Below, one piece after another: positions 1 to 7,693 of a DNA stretch of 64,000 bases. The DNA comes from Acidimicrobiales bacterium. GTDB taxonomy: Bacteria > Actinomycetota > Acidimicrobiia > Acidimicrobiales > UBA8592. Within the stretch, counting starts at the first letter, position 1. Each line of letters opens with the position of its first letter. A model generated the notes under the pieces. The model searched no databases. It was not told where the DNA came from and saw only the letters and a program-made list of their open reading frames with translations. The DNA lies in contig JACERY010000004.1 in the NCBI GenBank assembly GCA_013912105.1, forward strand, positions 33,637-97,636, given 5' to 3'. Made by a program: the position numbers and the translations under genes.

Positions 1-390
1 TTCGCTCATCCGCTCTTCAATTAGGGCAAGATTTTCTTCTTTGATTGCTTCATTATTTGGAATCGAAAAATCGTAATAGAAACCGTTCTCAATAGGTGGC
101 CCTATCGCGAACGTCGCACCTGGGTAAATGTCAAGAACAGCTTGGGCTAGCACGTGAGCGGTTGAGTGCCTCAATGTTTCCAAACCCTGATCTGAGGTAT
201 CCGTGATGATACTTACTAAAGAACCGTCTGTGAGAGTTGTGTCCAAATCAACTTCAATCCCATTAACTTCACCGATTACGGCAGCTTTAGCTAGGCCAGG
301 ACCGATATCGGATGCCAGCTCAGCTAGGGTTGCGCCATTTTCAAGAGTACGTAGTGATCCATCTGGCAAAGTAACTGTGATTTCTGACAT
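1..390 (-). CDS. thrS: Threonyl-tRNA synthetase, N-terminal part (runs off window)
   Basis: Only the first 130 codons lie in the window; the gene continues past base 1. ThrRS charges tRNA-Thr in the cytoplasm. Residues 1 to about 62 match a TGS domain. The second (editing) domain then begins, with RHSTAHVL at residues 74-81 and GPPIENGFYYDF around residue 95, both hallmarks of the bacterial ThrRS N2 domain. The ATG at 388-390 is the natural start because the TGS domain follows at once; no clear Shine-Dalgarno precedes it. It lies 81 bases downstream of mshC on the same strand and may be co-transcribed. The catalytic core cannot be assessed. Confidence 0.93.
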   Translation of the reverse strand, partial: MSEITVTLPDGSLRTLENGATLAELASDIGPGLAKAAVIGEVNGIEVDLDTTLTDGSLVSIITDTSDQGLETLRHSTAHVLAQAVLDIYPGATFAIGPPIENGFYYDFSIPNNEAIKEENLALIEERMSE

Positions 391-471
391 GTCTGTATGG
401 TACAGATGAGGCGCAATGATTTCTGTGAATACATTGACTTCTTCTGAGTTATTTTCTTTATGCCGTCTAGA

Positions 472-1617
472 TCATTCTTTATTAAAAAGATATGGATTCG
501 AAATATCTACTCCCAGAAGCATGGCTGCGTTAGCAATCCCAGACCCTGATTCTGCATACTCATCAATTATTTTAATTGCCTGGGGAGTGTCTAAGTCATT
601 ATCTAAACATTCTCGGACCTGATCTATTCCATAATTTCCAGAACCCGCGGCGATCCACTTTTCAAGTCGCTCTTTTGCCATTGGCATTATTTCCTGACTC
701 CATGACCATGGAGTGCGATAATGCTGAGCGATAATTCCAAGCCTTATAGCTCTTGGGTCATATTCTTTCCTGAGCTCTGAGACGAAAACGAGATTTCCAA
801 GCGATTTTGACATCTTTTCTCCATCCATTTCTACCATTGCTTGATGCATCCAATGACGAACAAATTGTTTACCAGTAACTGCTTCAGACTGAACACGCTC
901 ACATTCATGATGCGGGAAAATAAGGTCTGCTCCTCCTCCGTGGAGATCTATTGTTTCAGACTCTAAGTCTCTCATTGCTAAAACTGAACACTCCACATGC
1001 CACCCTGGTCGTCCAGACCCCCATCTGCTTTCCCATGCTGGCTCGTCTGGAAGCGAAGGTTGCCATAAAACAAAATCTAATGGATCGCGTTTCTGTGGGT
1101 CGCCAGGATTTCCTCCTCTTTCAGAAGCAAGAGCAATCATTTCTTCTCGTTCTAGGCGGCAAAGGGCGCCGAAATCATCTACACAGGAGATATCAAAATA
1201 GACAGATCCATTTACTTGGTAGGCGCTTTCTCTTTCTATAAGCTTCCCAATAAAATTTCGTATTTCAGCAATGGCTGATGTTGCCCTTGGTTCACTCCAT
1301 GAAGGGATCATCCCAAGTGCTTTCATATCACTGTCAAACCGAGCGGTTTCTTTTGCTGCTAGGTCTAAGTAATGCACCCCTAACTCTCTCGCTTTTCGGA
1401 GAATATCATCATCTACATCAGTGATATTGCGGACACACTGCGTTTCATAACCCAAATCTCTAAGTCTCCTCTGCAGAACGTCATATGTTAAATATGTGGC
1501 CGCATGACCGATGTGAGTAGCATCATATGGAGTAATTCCGCACGTGTAGATTTTGACAATTTTTTCTGGTCTGAATGGTTCAAGAGAATTTGTTGCCGTG
1601 TTGAAAAGATTTATCAT
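472..1617 (-). CDS. mshC: Cysteine:GlcN-Ins ligase (mycothiol biosynthesis), CysS paralogue
   Basis: MshC joins cysteine to glucosaminyl-inositol using ATP, the penultimate step of mycothiol synthesis. The 381-residue protein has a class I synthetase fold: HIGH at residues 35-38 and KMSKS at 268-272. The N-terminal signature CGITPYDATHIGHAATY is typical of MshC, whereas CysRS usually reads CGPTVYD. Candidate zinc ligands are Cys26, Cys210 and the HHECE stretch near 236. It is shorter than CysRS (about 460) and has little tRNA-binding C-terminal domain, as expected of MshC. A mycothiol-dependent-type enzyme is encoded at 40471-41190. The alternative, a divergent CysRS, is less likely. Confidence 0.85.
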   Translation of the reverse strand: MINLFNTATNSLEPFRPEKIVKIYTCGITPYDATHIGHAATYLTYDVLQRRLRDLGYETQCVRNITDVDDDILRKARELGVHYLDLAAKETARFDSDMKALGMIPSWSEPRATSAIAEIRNFIGKLIERESAYQVNGSVYFDISCVDDFGALCRLEREEMIALASERGGNPGDPQKRDPLDFVLWQPSLPDEPAWESRWGSGRPGWHVECSVLAMRDLESETIDLHGGGADLIFPHHECERVQSEAVTGKQFVRHWMHQAMVEMDGEKMSKSLGNLVFVSELRKEYDPRAIRLGIIAQHYRTPWSWSQEIMPMAKERLEKWIAAGSGNYGIDQVRECLDNDLDTPQAIKIIDEYAESGSGIANAAMLLGVDISNPYLFNKE

Positions 1618-1685
1618 TATTTAATAGCTCAGTTATCAGTTTGGGCAAAGTGTAGCCTGCTTAGCCCTTAGAAAAATTTTACAAG

Positions 1686-2339
1686 CTATTCGAGACCAAT
1701 GATACTCACCGAAGATCTAGTTTTGTAAAGCTTGTTAAGTTGCAAAAGAACAGCTGTGAAAGCTTCGACAGGCGCTGCATTGGCGAGGCTTCCGCAATCA
1801 AGCCCTCGAAGATTATCCATTTTATTCACAATCTCAATTGTTCGGTCAATTGCGGATTGCTCATCAGCGCAAACCAGTACGTCGCCTTCCATAGGTGTTT
1901 CAATCTCACCTAGCTCTTTCGCCGGCAAATGTTGGAACGCCATCGATACTTGAGATCCAGGAATGGCTGCTTGAACATCAGCAGCTATAGAGCCTCTCGG
2001 TGGGTAGAGAGCATGAAATTCATTTCCTACTCTAGCCAATGCATTAGCCATACAGATTACCAACTTGCCTTCTAACTGCTTCTTGAGCGCTTTCGCTGTA
2101 GGTGCACAAGAGTCCCATGGAGTTGCGAGAACTACTGTCTCTGCTAATGCTGCTTCTTCGTTACTTACACCAGCAAGTTTGTAACCTTTATCGCCCCAAA
2201 TAGCATTTATTTCATCAACAATTTCAGCTGCTCTACCAGATGATCTCGAACCAATTTCAATCTCATACCCAAGAGAAGCCAGCCGTAAAGCTAGGCCTCT
2301 TCCAGCTGGGCCAGTGCCGCCTACAATACCAATTTTCAT
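1686..2339 (-). CDS. npdG: NADPH-dependent F420 reductase (F420:NADP+ oxidoreductase)
   Basis: This enzyme moves hydride between F420 and NADP(H) in the cytosol. The 217-residue protein starts with a Rossmann motif, MKIGIVGGTGPAGRGLALRL, in which the GGTGPxG pattern is characteristic of F420-dependent NADP oxidoreductases. It continues with VVLATPWDS and a C-terminal domain containing GLDCGSLANA. I chose the ATG at 2337-2339: an in-frame ORF extends to 2435, but those 32 residues precede the Rossmann strand and look non-coding. It is divergent from fabI across 136 bases. The cofD/cofE genes at the far end of the window show the host probably makes F420. Confidence 0.85.
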   Translation of the reverse strand: MKIGIVGGTGPAGRGLALRLASLGYEIEIGSRSSGRAAEIVDEINAIWGDKGYKLAGVSNEEAALAETVVLATPWDSCAPTAKALKKQLEGKLVICMANALARVGNEFHALYPPRGSIAADVQAAIPGSQVSMAFQHLPAKELGEIETPMEGDVLVCADEQSAIDRTIEIVNKMDNLRGLDCGSLANAAPVEAFTAVLLQLNKLYKTRSSVSIIGLE

Positions 2340-2475
2340 GTGTAGAACATACCGGATATGCGCTTTAAAGTGGCAATTTTTCAAAGACTTTCTAAATTTT
2401 GCCTGAAACAACGCACAATTACCTTCACTCCTCATGTAATGTTTTTTTGACAGTGCAACAACCTAATGGAGTGTC

Positions 2476-3243
2476 ATGAGCATCTTAAAAGGCAAAAATC
2501 TTCTAATTACAGGAATACTGACCGATGCAAGTTTGGCGTACAGTGTTGCACAACTCGCTCTTGATGAGGGAGCAAACATTATCATCACAGGTGCTGGAAG
2601 AGGTCTTCGCCTAACAGAACGAACAGCCAGAAAACTTGATGGCGAAGTTGATGTTCTCGAATTTGATGTAACCGACCCAGAGCATGCTACAAAAGTTAGA
2701 GCTGAACTAGAATCAAAGTGGGGACGAGTAGACGGCGCGCTTCACGCTATTGGTTTTATGCCAGAAGTCGGCCTAGGTGAAGATTTCTTGGCGGCTAGCT
2801 GGGATGAGATCTCAGTTGGATTTGATATATCTGCTTATTCTATCAAAACTGTCGCTGAGACAATTCTTCCTCTTATGAGTGGCGGAGGGTCAATTGTCGG
2901 CCTTGATTTTGACGCAAAGGTTGCATGGCCTGCATACAACTGGATGGGAGTTGCGAAAGCAGCTTTAGAGTCAGCTTCTCGTTATCTAGCGCGATCATTA
3001 GGTCCAGAAAATATACGTGTCAATCTTGTAGCAGCTGGCCCGATCAGAACAATGGCGGCGAAATCAATACCCGGATTTAAAGAATTTGAGGACGCCTGGG
3101 ATGGGCGTGCCCCTTTGGGTTGGGACGTCAATGACTCTTCTGCAGTCGCTCGTGCTTGTGTCGCTCTTTTGTCAGACTGGTTTCCAATGACCACTGGAGA
3201 GATAATTCACGTGGATGGAGGCTATCACGCTATCGGAGCATGA
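2476..3243 (+). CDS. fabI: Enoyl-[acyl-carrier-protein] reductase, InhA/FabI type
   Basis: FabI reduces trans-2-enoyl-ACP with NADH, the last step of each FAS-II elongation cycle. The 255-residue SDR has the atypical FabI nucleotide site (ITGILTDASLAYSVA), the AIGFMP segment, the catalytic pair Tyr154 and Lys161 in YNWMGVAK, and VAAGPIRTMAAKSIPGF, where the substrate loop begins. SIVGLDFDAKVAWPAYNWM resembles mycobacterial InhA more than E. coli FabI. A good Shine-Dalgarno (GGAG) sits just upstream of the ATG. The gene is divergent from npdG and convergent with the CNNM gene at a 2-base gap. No other FAS-II gene lies in the window. Confidence 0.93.
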   Translation: MSILKGKNLLITGILTDASLAYSVAQLALDEGANIIITGAGRGLRLTERTARKLDGEVDVLEFDVTDPEHATKVRAELESKWGRVDGALHAIGFMPEVGLGEDFLAASWDEISVGFDISAYSIKTVAETILPLMSGGGSIVGLDFDAKVAWPAYNWMGVAKAALESASRYLARSLGPENIRVNLVAAGPIRTMAAKSIPGFKEFEDAWDGRAPLGWDVNDSSAVARACVALLSDWFPMTTGEIIHVDGGYHAIGA

Positions 3244-3245
3244 AT

Positions 3246-4307
3246 TTAGGAACTTTGAGAATCCGTGAGGATATCTGACTCGTCAATGATATCCCCTACT
3301 ATGGCCTCTAGAACATCCTCTAGCGTTGCTATTCCTTGAAGACCTTTTTTAGCATCTGTCACCAAAGCAAAATGAATTTGAGTTTCTCTCATTTCTTTTA
3401 GCAATTCGTCTAAAGTGCACTCCGGAGAGGTTCGAAGAATCTTTCTAATATCTCTGTCTCTTAGTTTTCGTTTTTCATTTCCTCTTTCAAGATATAAAAG
3501 ATCCTTCACATGCAAGAATCCAAGAACCTCATGGCCTGAAACCAGAGGAAGGCGGCTATAACCACTCTGCGCTGCAATCGTTTGAATTTTCTCTGTAGAT
3601 AAATCTGCTTCAATTGATACAACGTCACCCCATGGAATCATCACTGAACTAACCGACTGATCTTGGAAAAATAAAGCACCAGCAAGAATATCGTGGCTTG
3701 TTTGGTTCATATTCCCACCAGTCTTAACTTCGCCTATCAATTTATGGATTTCTTGAACCGTGTAAGCAATTCCCAACTCAGCTACTTGATTTACCCCAAA
3801 GGGTTTGAGCATAAAACTTGATGCTCTGTTAAGCACCCAAATTAACGGTCCGAAAACAAAAATGAAAGATCTATGGAACCTTGAAACGCGACAAAGCACT
3901 ATTTCGGAGTCTGTCAGAGCAAAGTTTTTAGGGACCATCTCTCCTAAAACCATGTGAAGGAAGACCACTATGAATAAAGCGATACTGAAGGAGATCGCAT
4001 GAGCTAACGAAGATGGGAACCCTAAGGGTTCAGTAAATATTGCTTCTATTATTTTTGCAAAAGCTGGTTCTGCTACAAGACCAAGTCCAAGTGATGAGAT
4101 CGTAATGCCTAATTGCGCTCCTGATATTGAAAGCGGCAAGTCTGCCATTAAATCTAGCCCCGTTCGTGCTGAGCGATTTCCTGCCTCAGCCAACTGTTCC
4201 ATTTTTGACCGACGGGATGTAACTAGAGCAAACTCGACAGCGACGAAGATTCCATTAACAAGTATTAAAAAAATCGTGATGACGATAGCTATGAGGGTAA
4301 CAATCAT
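3246..4307 (-). CDS. CNNM/CorC-like DUF21-CBS membrane protein lacking the CorC domain
   Basis: This member of the CNNM/HlyC family (putative Mg2+ or Co2+ transport) has 353 residues. An N-terminal DUF21 membrane domain (about 1-190) starts with a hydrophobic segment and VEFALVTSRRSKMEQLAEAG. Two CBS domains follow (about 210-345), ending in IATLEDVLEAIVGDIIDE. Family members are usually near 430 residues and end in a CorC_HlyC domain, which is missing here. It overlaps the upstream paralogue by four bases (ATGA), so the pair is translationally coupled. The two proteins may act as a heteromer; that is inference. Confidence 0.88.
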   Translation of the reverse strand: MIVTLIAIVITIFLILVNGIFVAVEFALVTSRRSKMEQLAEAGNRSARTGLDLMADLPLSISGAQLGITISSLGLGLVAEPAFAKIIEAIFTEPLGFPSSLAHAISFSIALFIVVFLHMVLGEMVPKNFALTDSEIVLCRVSRFHRSFIFVFGPLIWVLNRASSFMLKPFGVNQVAELGIAYTVQEIHKLIGEVKTGGNMNQTSHDILAGALFFQDQSVSSVMIPWGDVVSIEADLSTEKIQTIAAQSGYSRLPLVSGHEVLGFLHVKDLLYLERGNEKRKLRDRDIRKILRTSPECTLDELLKEMRETQIHFALVTDAKKGLQGIATLEDVLEAIVGDIIDESDILTDSQSS

Positions 4308-5644
4308 GATTTACGACTTTCATCATGATGGCTTTGCTGCTCTCTACGGTTAAAAGATGGAGGTTCTGTCAAACGAACTTTTGATATTCGGAGCCGGTCC
4401 ATTTCAAGAACCTCTATCTTCCACTTCCTATGCCTAAAGACTTCTCCTACTGTAGGGATTCGTTGCAAAGTATCTAGTATGAATCCTGCTATTGTTTCGT
4501 AGTTCTGTTTAGCGATTAACAAACCACATATCTCTTCGACTTCGTGCAGATGGAGGCTTCCGTCAAGGATAAAAGTTCCATCTGCTTCGCTCGCTTCGAT
4601 ATTTTTAACAGAATCATATTCGTCTTCAATCTCACCGACTATTTCCTCTAGAAGGTCTTCGACGGAGACTAGCCCCTCAGTTCCACCATGCTCATCCACG
4701 ACAATGACTAGAGGAATTCGTTTTTGCCTCATATCAGTCATGATTGATATCAAGTCTCGTGTTTCTGGAACTGCGAGGACCTCACCCATAATTTTAGACA
4801 CTGGAAGGGTATTTCTTTCATCTCTATCTACAGTTAACGCAGACTTGACATGGGCAATTCCTATTACATTATCTAAGTCACTTGCAGTAATCGGGAACCG
4901 TGAGTGCCCAGTTTCCAAGCTCAAAGTAATCAAATCTTGAATAGTTGATGCAGTTTCGAGTGAATGCACCGCCACTCGTGGTGTCATCACATCGCTAGCA
5001 TCTTTCTCTGAGAATTTGATTGATCTGGTTAGAAGATCAACCTTTCTCTGAGCAATAGCGCCCTCTTCTACTGAAGCTTTGATTACTGAATCAAGATCCT
5101 CAATACTCGGGGAATGTATTAATTCTTCTGTTGGTTCTACTCCAAATGCCCTAGTTAGCCTGTTAGCTACGATATCACTGACATAAATTAAAGGTTTTGC
5201 AAGAAAGCTATAGATTCTAAATGGCTTCGATAGAAGCCTAGCTGCCGTGTTTGGCTTGGCAATAGCTATGTTTTTGGGCATTAACTCCCCTAAAACCATC
5301 GTGAAAAAAGTTACAAGCACAATTGCGATTACAAGTGAAATTGTGCTTGATATTCCGTCTCCGACAAGGCGCGAAACAGGACTACGGAACATTTCTGCCA
5401 ATGTTGGTTCAGCTATGAACCCCAAGATCACAGCCGTGACCGTGATTCCTAATTGAGCTCCAGTGAGGTGGTAAGAGAGATTTTTTAGGAGACCAAGCAC
5501 TGTCTGCGATGAACGATTCCCATTTGAGGATTCGCGCTCAAAAATAGTTCTGTCGCATGCAACAAGAGCAAACTCGGCGGCAACAAAAAAAGCAGTCGCC
5601 GCTATTAAGATTCCGATAAAAACTAGGCCAAGTAAAGTATCTAT
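4304..5644 (-). CDS. CNNM/CorC-like DUF21-CBS-CorC membrane protein, probable AUA start
   Basis: This is the full-length CNNM-type paralogue: DUF21 membrane domain, two CBS domains (including GLVSVEDLLEEIVGEIEDE) and a C-terminal CorC_HlyC domain (about 350-430). The first canonical start in frame is a GTG at 5498-5500, but it falls inside DUF21. The 48 upstream codons encode the expected first membrane helix and AAEFALVACDRTIFERE, which aligns with the paralogue's VEFALVTSRRSKMEQ. That extension reaches an ATA codon at 5642-5644, with AGGAA seven bases before it and an in-frame TGA two codons upstream. A one-base error in the A-run is the alternative. If GTG is the true start, the protein has 398 residues. 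Confidence 0.85.
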   Translation of the reverse strand: MDTLLGLVFIGILIAATAFFVAAEFALVACDRTIFERESSNGNRSSQTVLGLLKNLSYHLTGAQLGITVTAVILGFIAEPTLAEMFRSPVSRLVGDGISSTISLVIAIVLVTFFTMVLGELMPKNIAIAKPNTAARLLSKPFRIYSFLAKPLIYVSDIVANRLTRAFGVEPTEELIHSPSIEDLDSVIKASVEEGAIAQRKVDLLTRSIKFSEKDASDVMTPRVAVHSLETASTIQDLITLSLETGHSRFPITASDLDNVIGIAHVKSALTVDRDERNTLPVSKIMGEVLAVPETRDLISIMTDMRQKRIPLVIVVDEHGGTEGLVSVEDLLEEIVGEIEDEYDSVKNIEASEADGTFILDGSLHLHEVEEICGLLIAKQNYETIAGFILDTLQRIPTVGEVFRHRKWKIEVLEMDRLRISKVRLTEPPSFNRREQQSHHDESRKS

Positions 5645-5656
5645 TTTTCAATTCCT
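5642..5656 (-). promoter_or_regulatory. Shine-Dalgarno and putative non-canonical AUA initiation codon
   Basis: On the minus strand AGGAA (5652-5656) is followed after seven bases by ATA (5642-5644), which opens the reading frame encoding the conserved first transmembrane helix of the CNNM protein. No ATG, GTG or TTG exists in that frame before the GTG at 5500. The nearby TTG at 5649-5651 is one base out of frame and abuts the AGGAA. The spacing is ideal for initiation, but use of AUA is inferred. Confidence 0.45.
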
Positions 5657-5809
5657 GTTTACGAGTTCCTATTATATTAGCCCCCAACTTTAGCTAATCT
5701 ACAAAAAAATATTTACCATACAAAATAATTACCGCCAGTAACTCTCAATTGAATGTGACTGAGACTAAGTTAGTGCCAGTCTTTGGAAATCAAAGGATCG
5801 TGAAGAGTT

Positions 5810-7693
5810 TTGGAATTATCAACATCAGAATCGGGTGATCCGATACCGAACAATGACCTACAAGTAGTAGGAGTTACACCCAAATTTGAATTTCCAAAAA
5901 ATTCTGTCAATCCAAATAAAGATTTGGGATGGATGAGAAGGCTTGCCCCTGTAGCTAAGTCACACAAAGGCCCCCTTGTTTTGGGAATAATTGTTGGAAC
6001 TATTGCTTTGGTTCTTAATGTTGCTGTACCTGCTGTAGCTAGAGAGGCTATTGATTCGACAATTGATGGAAGCCGAAATGATGTAACGCTATGGGCAATT
6101 ATTTTAGTTTTTGTAGGGTTTGGTCGTTTCATATCTGGTGCTTTGTACCGTATTTCTTTATTCAGAGTGGCGTGGGGAGTTGAAACAGATTTACGTGCAT
6201 TGCTTTACTCCCATCTAACGAAATTAAGTTTTTCTTATTTTGATAGAACACAATCAGGTCAGGTGATTTCAAGAGCCAATAGCGATATACGGTCGATACA
6301 AGTGTTGTTAGCTTTTGGCCCTTTGATAGCCATGAGCATTATTTCTTTTGTTCTTGCTTTCGGATTTATGATGACCCTTCATGTCCGCCTGACACTAGTT
6401 GCACTTTGCACACTTCCTGGAGTTTATTTTTTTGGACAAAGATTAAGACATTCTGTCTTTCCTTTAACTTGGGTTAGCCAAGCTCGACTTGCTGAGCTTG
6501 CGACGATCGTCGACGAAAATATCAATGGAACAAGAGTGGTGAAATCATTTGCTGCCGAAGAACATCAAATCGGTTTACTCCAAAAAGCCGCTCGCCATAT
6601 CGAATGGGTTAACGTCCAAGCGATCAAAGAGAGGGCAAAATACAATCCCATTATTGAAGCACTTCCCAGAGTAGGGATGGCAATTGTTCTTTTATATGGT
6701 GGACTTCTTGCTATTGATGGCGAAGTTTCTATAGGCACATTATTTGCTTTTAATGCCTACGTGATAATGCTTCAGGCCCCGTTTCGCATGTTTGGGTTTT
6801 TACTTCTACAGGCACAACGTGCTTCTGCTTCTGCTAGCAGAATATTTGAAGTCCTTGATGAGGAACCAGCGATACAAGATTCTTCAGGAGCTGTTCGGCT
6901 ACCGAGAATAAATGGTGAAATTGTCTTCAAGGACGTTTGCTTCTCTTACCAGAGCCGGCTTTCACAGTTTGAATCAGAGAGCTTCTCAAAAGGATCTCAG
7001 ATTCTCTCAAATCTAAATTTAGTTATTAGCCCTGGTGAAACAATTGCTGTTGTTGGCAAAACAGGGTCTGGTAAATCAACTTTGGCAAGGCTTCTTACAC
7101 GTTTCTACGATGTGGACTCAGGAATGATTAGTATTGACGGCACAGATATCCGTGAAATTCAACTCGACTCACTTCGCCACCATATTGGCGTGGTTTTTGA
7201 TGAACCCTTCCTTTTCTCTACATCCATAGGTGAGAATATTTCTTACGGAAACCCCAAAGCATCAAATTCTGAGATTATCGCTGCTGCTAAGAGTGCTCAG
7301 GCTTACGAATTTATAGATGAACTAAGTGATGGATTTGAAACAATTGTTGGTGAACGAGGTTACACACTTTCCGGAGGGCAAAGGCAGAGAATAGCTCTTG
7401 CGAGAAGCCTTCTGGAGAAACCTTCAATTCTGATCCTTGACGATGCTACAAGCGCCATTGATATCCAAGTAGAGTCCCTAATCCATGATTCACTAAAACA
7501 ACACTTAGATGGTCGCACTACCTTGTTGATCGCTCAAAGGATCTCAACGATTGCATTAGCAGATCGTGTCGTTCTACTTGATGAAGGTCGGATTGTAGAT
7601 GAGGGAACTCACAGTTATCTACTAGAGAATAACCTTCTATATGCTTCAATTCTTGCTGAAGCAGCGACGAGCTCATCGAAGGGTTTTGAATAA
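5810..7693 (+). CDS. ABC exporter half-transporter, degenerate-site subunit
   Basis: This is an ABC exporter half (627 residues): a roughly 45-residue N-terminal extension, a six-helix membrane domain (about 55-335) and a nucleotide-binding domain. Walker A is GKTGSGKST near 416 and the signature LSGGQRQRIALA near 520. Walker B reads ILILDDATSAID near 540, with Asp replacing the catalytic Glu. The Q-loop reads VVFDEPFLF, with Asp in place of the usual Gln. These changes mark the non-catalytic partner of heterodimeric exporters such as TM287/288 or BmrCD. Translation starts at a TTG. The stop overlaps the next gene's ATG by one base (TAATG), so the pair is co-translated. The substrate is unknown. 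Confidence 0.92.
   Translation: MELSTSESGDPIPNNDLQVVGVTPKFEFPKNSVNPNKDLGWMRRLAPVAKSHKGPLVLGIIVGTIALVLNVAVPAVAREAIDSTIDGSRNDVTLWAIILVFVGFGRFISGALYRISLFRVAWGVETDLRALLYSHLTKLSFSYFDRTQSGQVISRANSDIRSIQVLLAFGPLIAMSIISFVLAFGFMMTLHVRLTLVALCTLPGVYFFGQRLRHSVFPLTWVSQARLAELATIVDENINGTRVVKSFAAEEHQIGLLQKAARHIEWVNVQAIKERAKYNPIIEALPRVGMAIVLLYGGLLAIDGEVSIGTLFAFNAYVIMLQAPFRMFGFLLLQAQRASASASRIFEVLDEEPAIQDSSGAVRLPRINGEIVFKDVCFSYQSRLSQFESESFSKGSQILSNLNLVISPGETIAVVGKTGSGKSTLARLLTRFYDVDSGMISIDGTDIREIQLDSLRHHIGVVFDEPFLFSTSIGENISYGNPKASNSEIIAAAKSAQAYEFIDELSDGFETIVGERGYTLSGGQRQRIALARSLLEKPSILILDDATSAIDIQVESLIHDSLKQHLDGRTTLLIAQRISTIALADRVVLLDEGRIVDEGTHSYLLENNLLYASILAEAATSSSKGFE

Noticed and set aside
472..1617. Annotation as ordinary cysteinyl-tRNA synthetase
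   Set aside because: CGITPYDATHIGHAATY and the short C-terminus fit MshC; CysRS normally has CGPTVYD and a longer tRNA-binding end.
2340..2435. N-terminal extension of npdG to 2435
   Set aside because: The added 32 residues precede the first Rossmann strand and look like non-coding promoter sequence.
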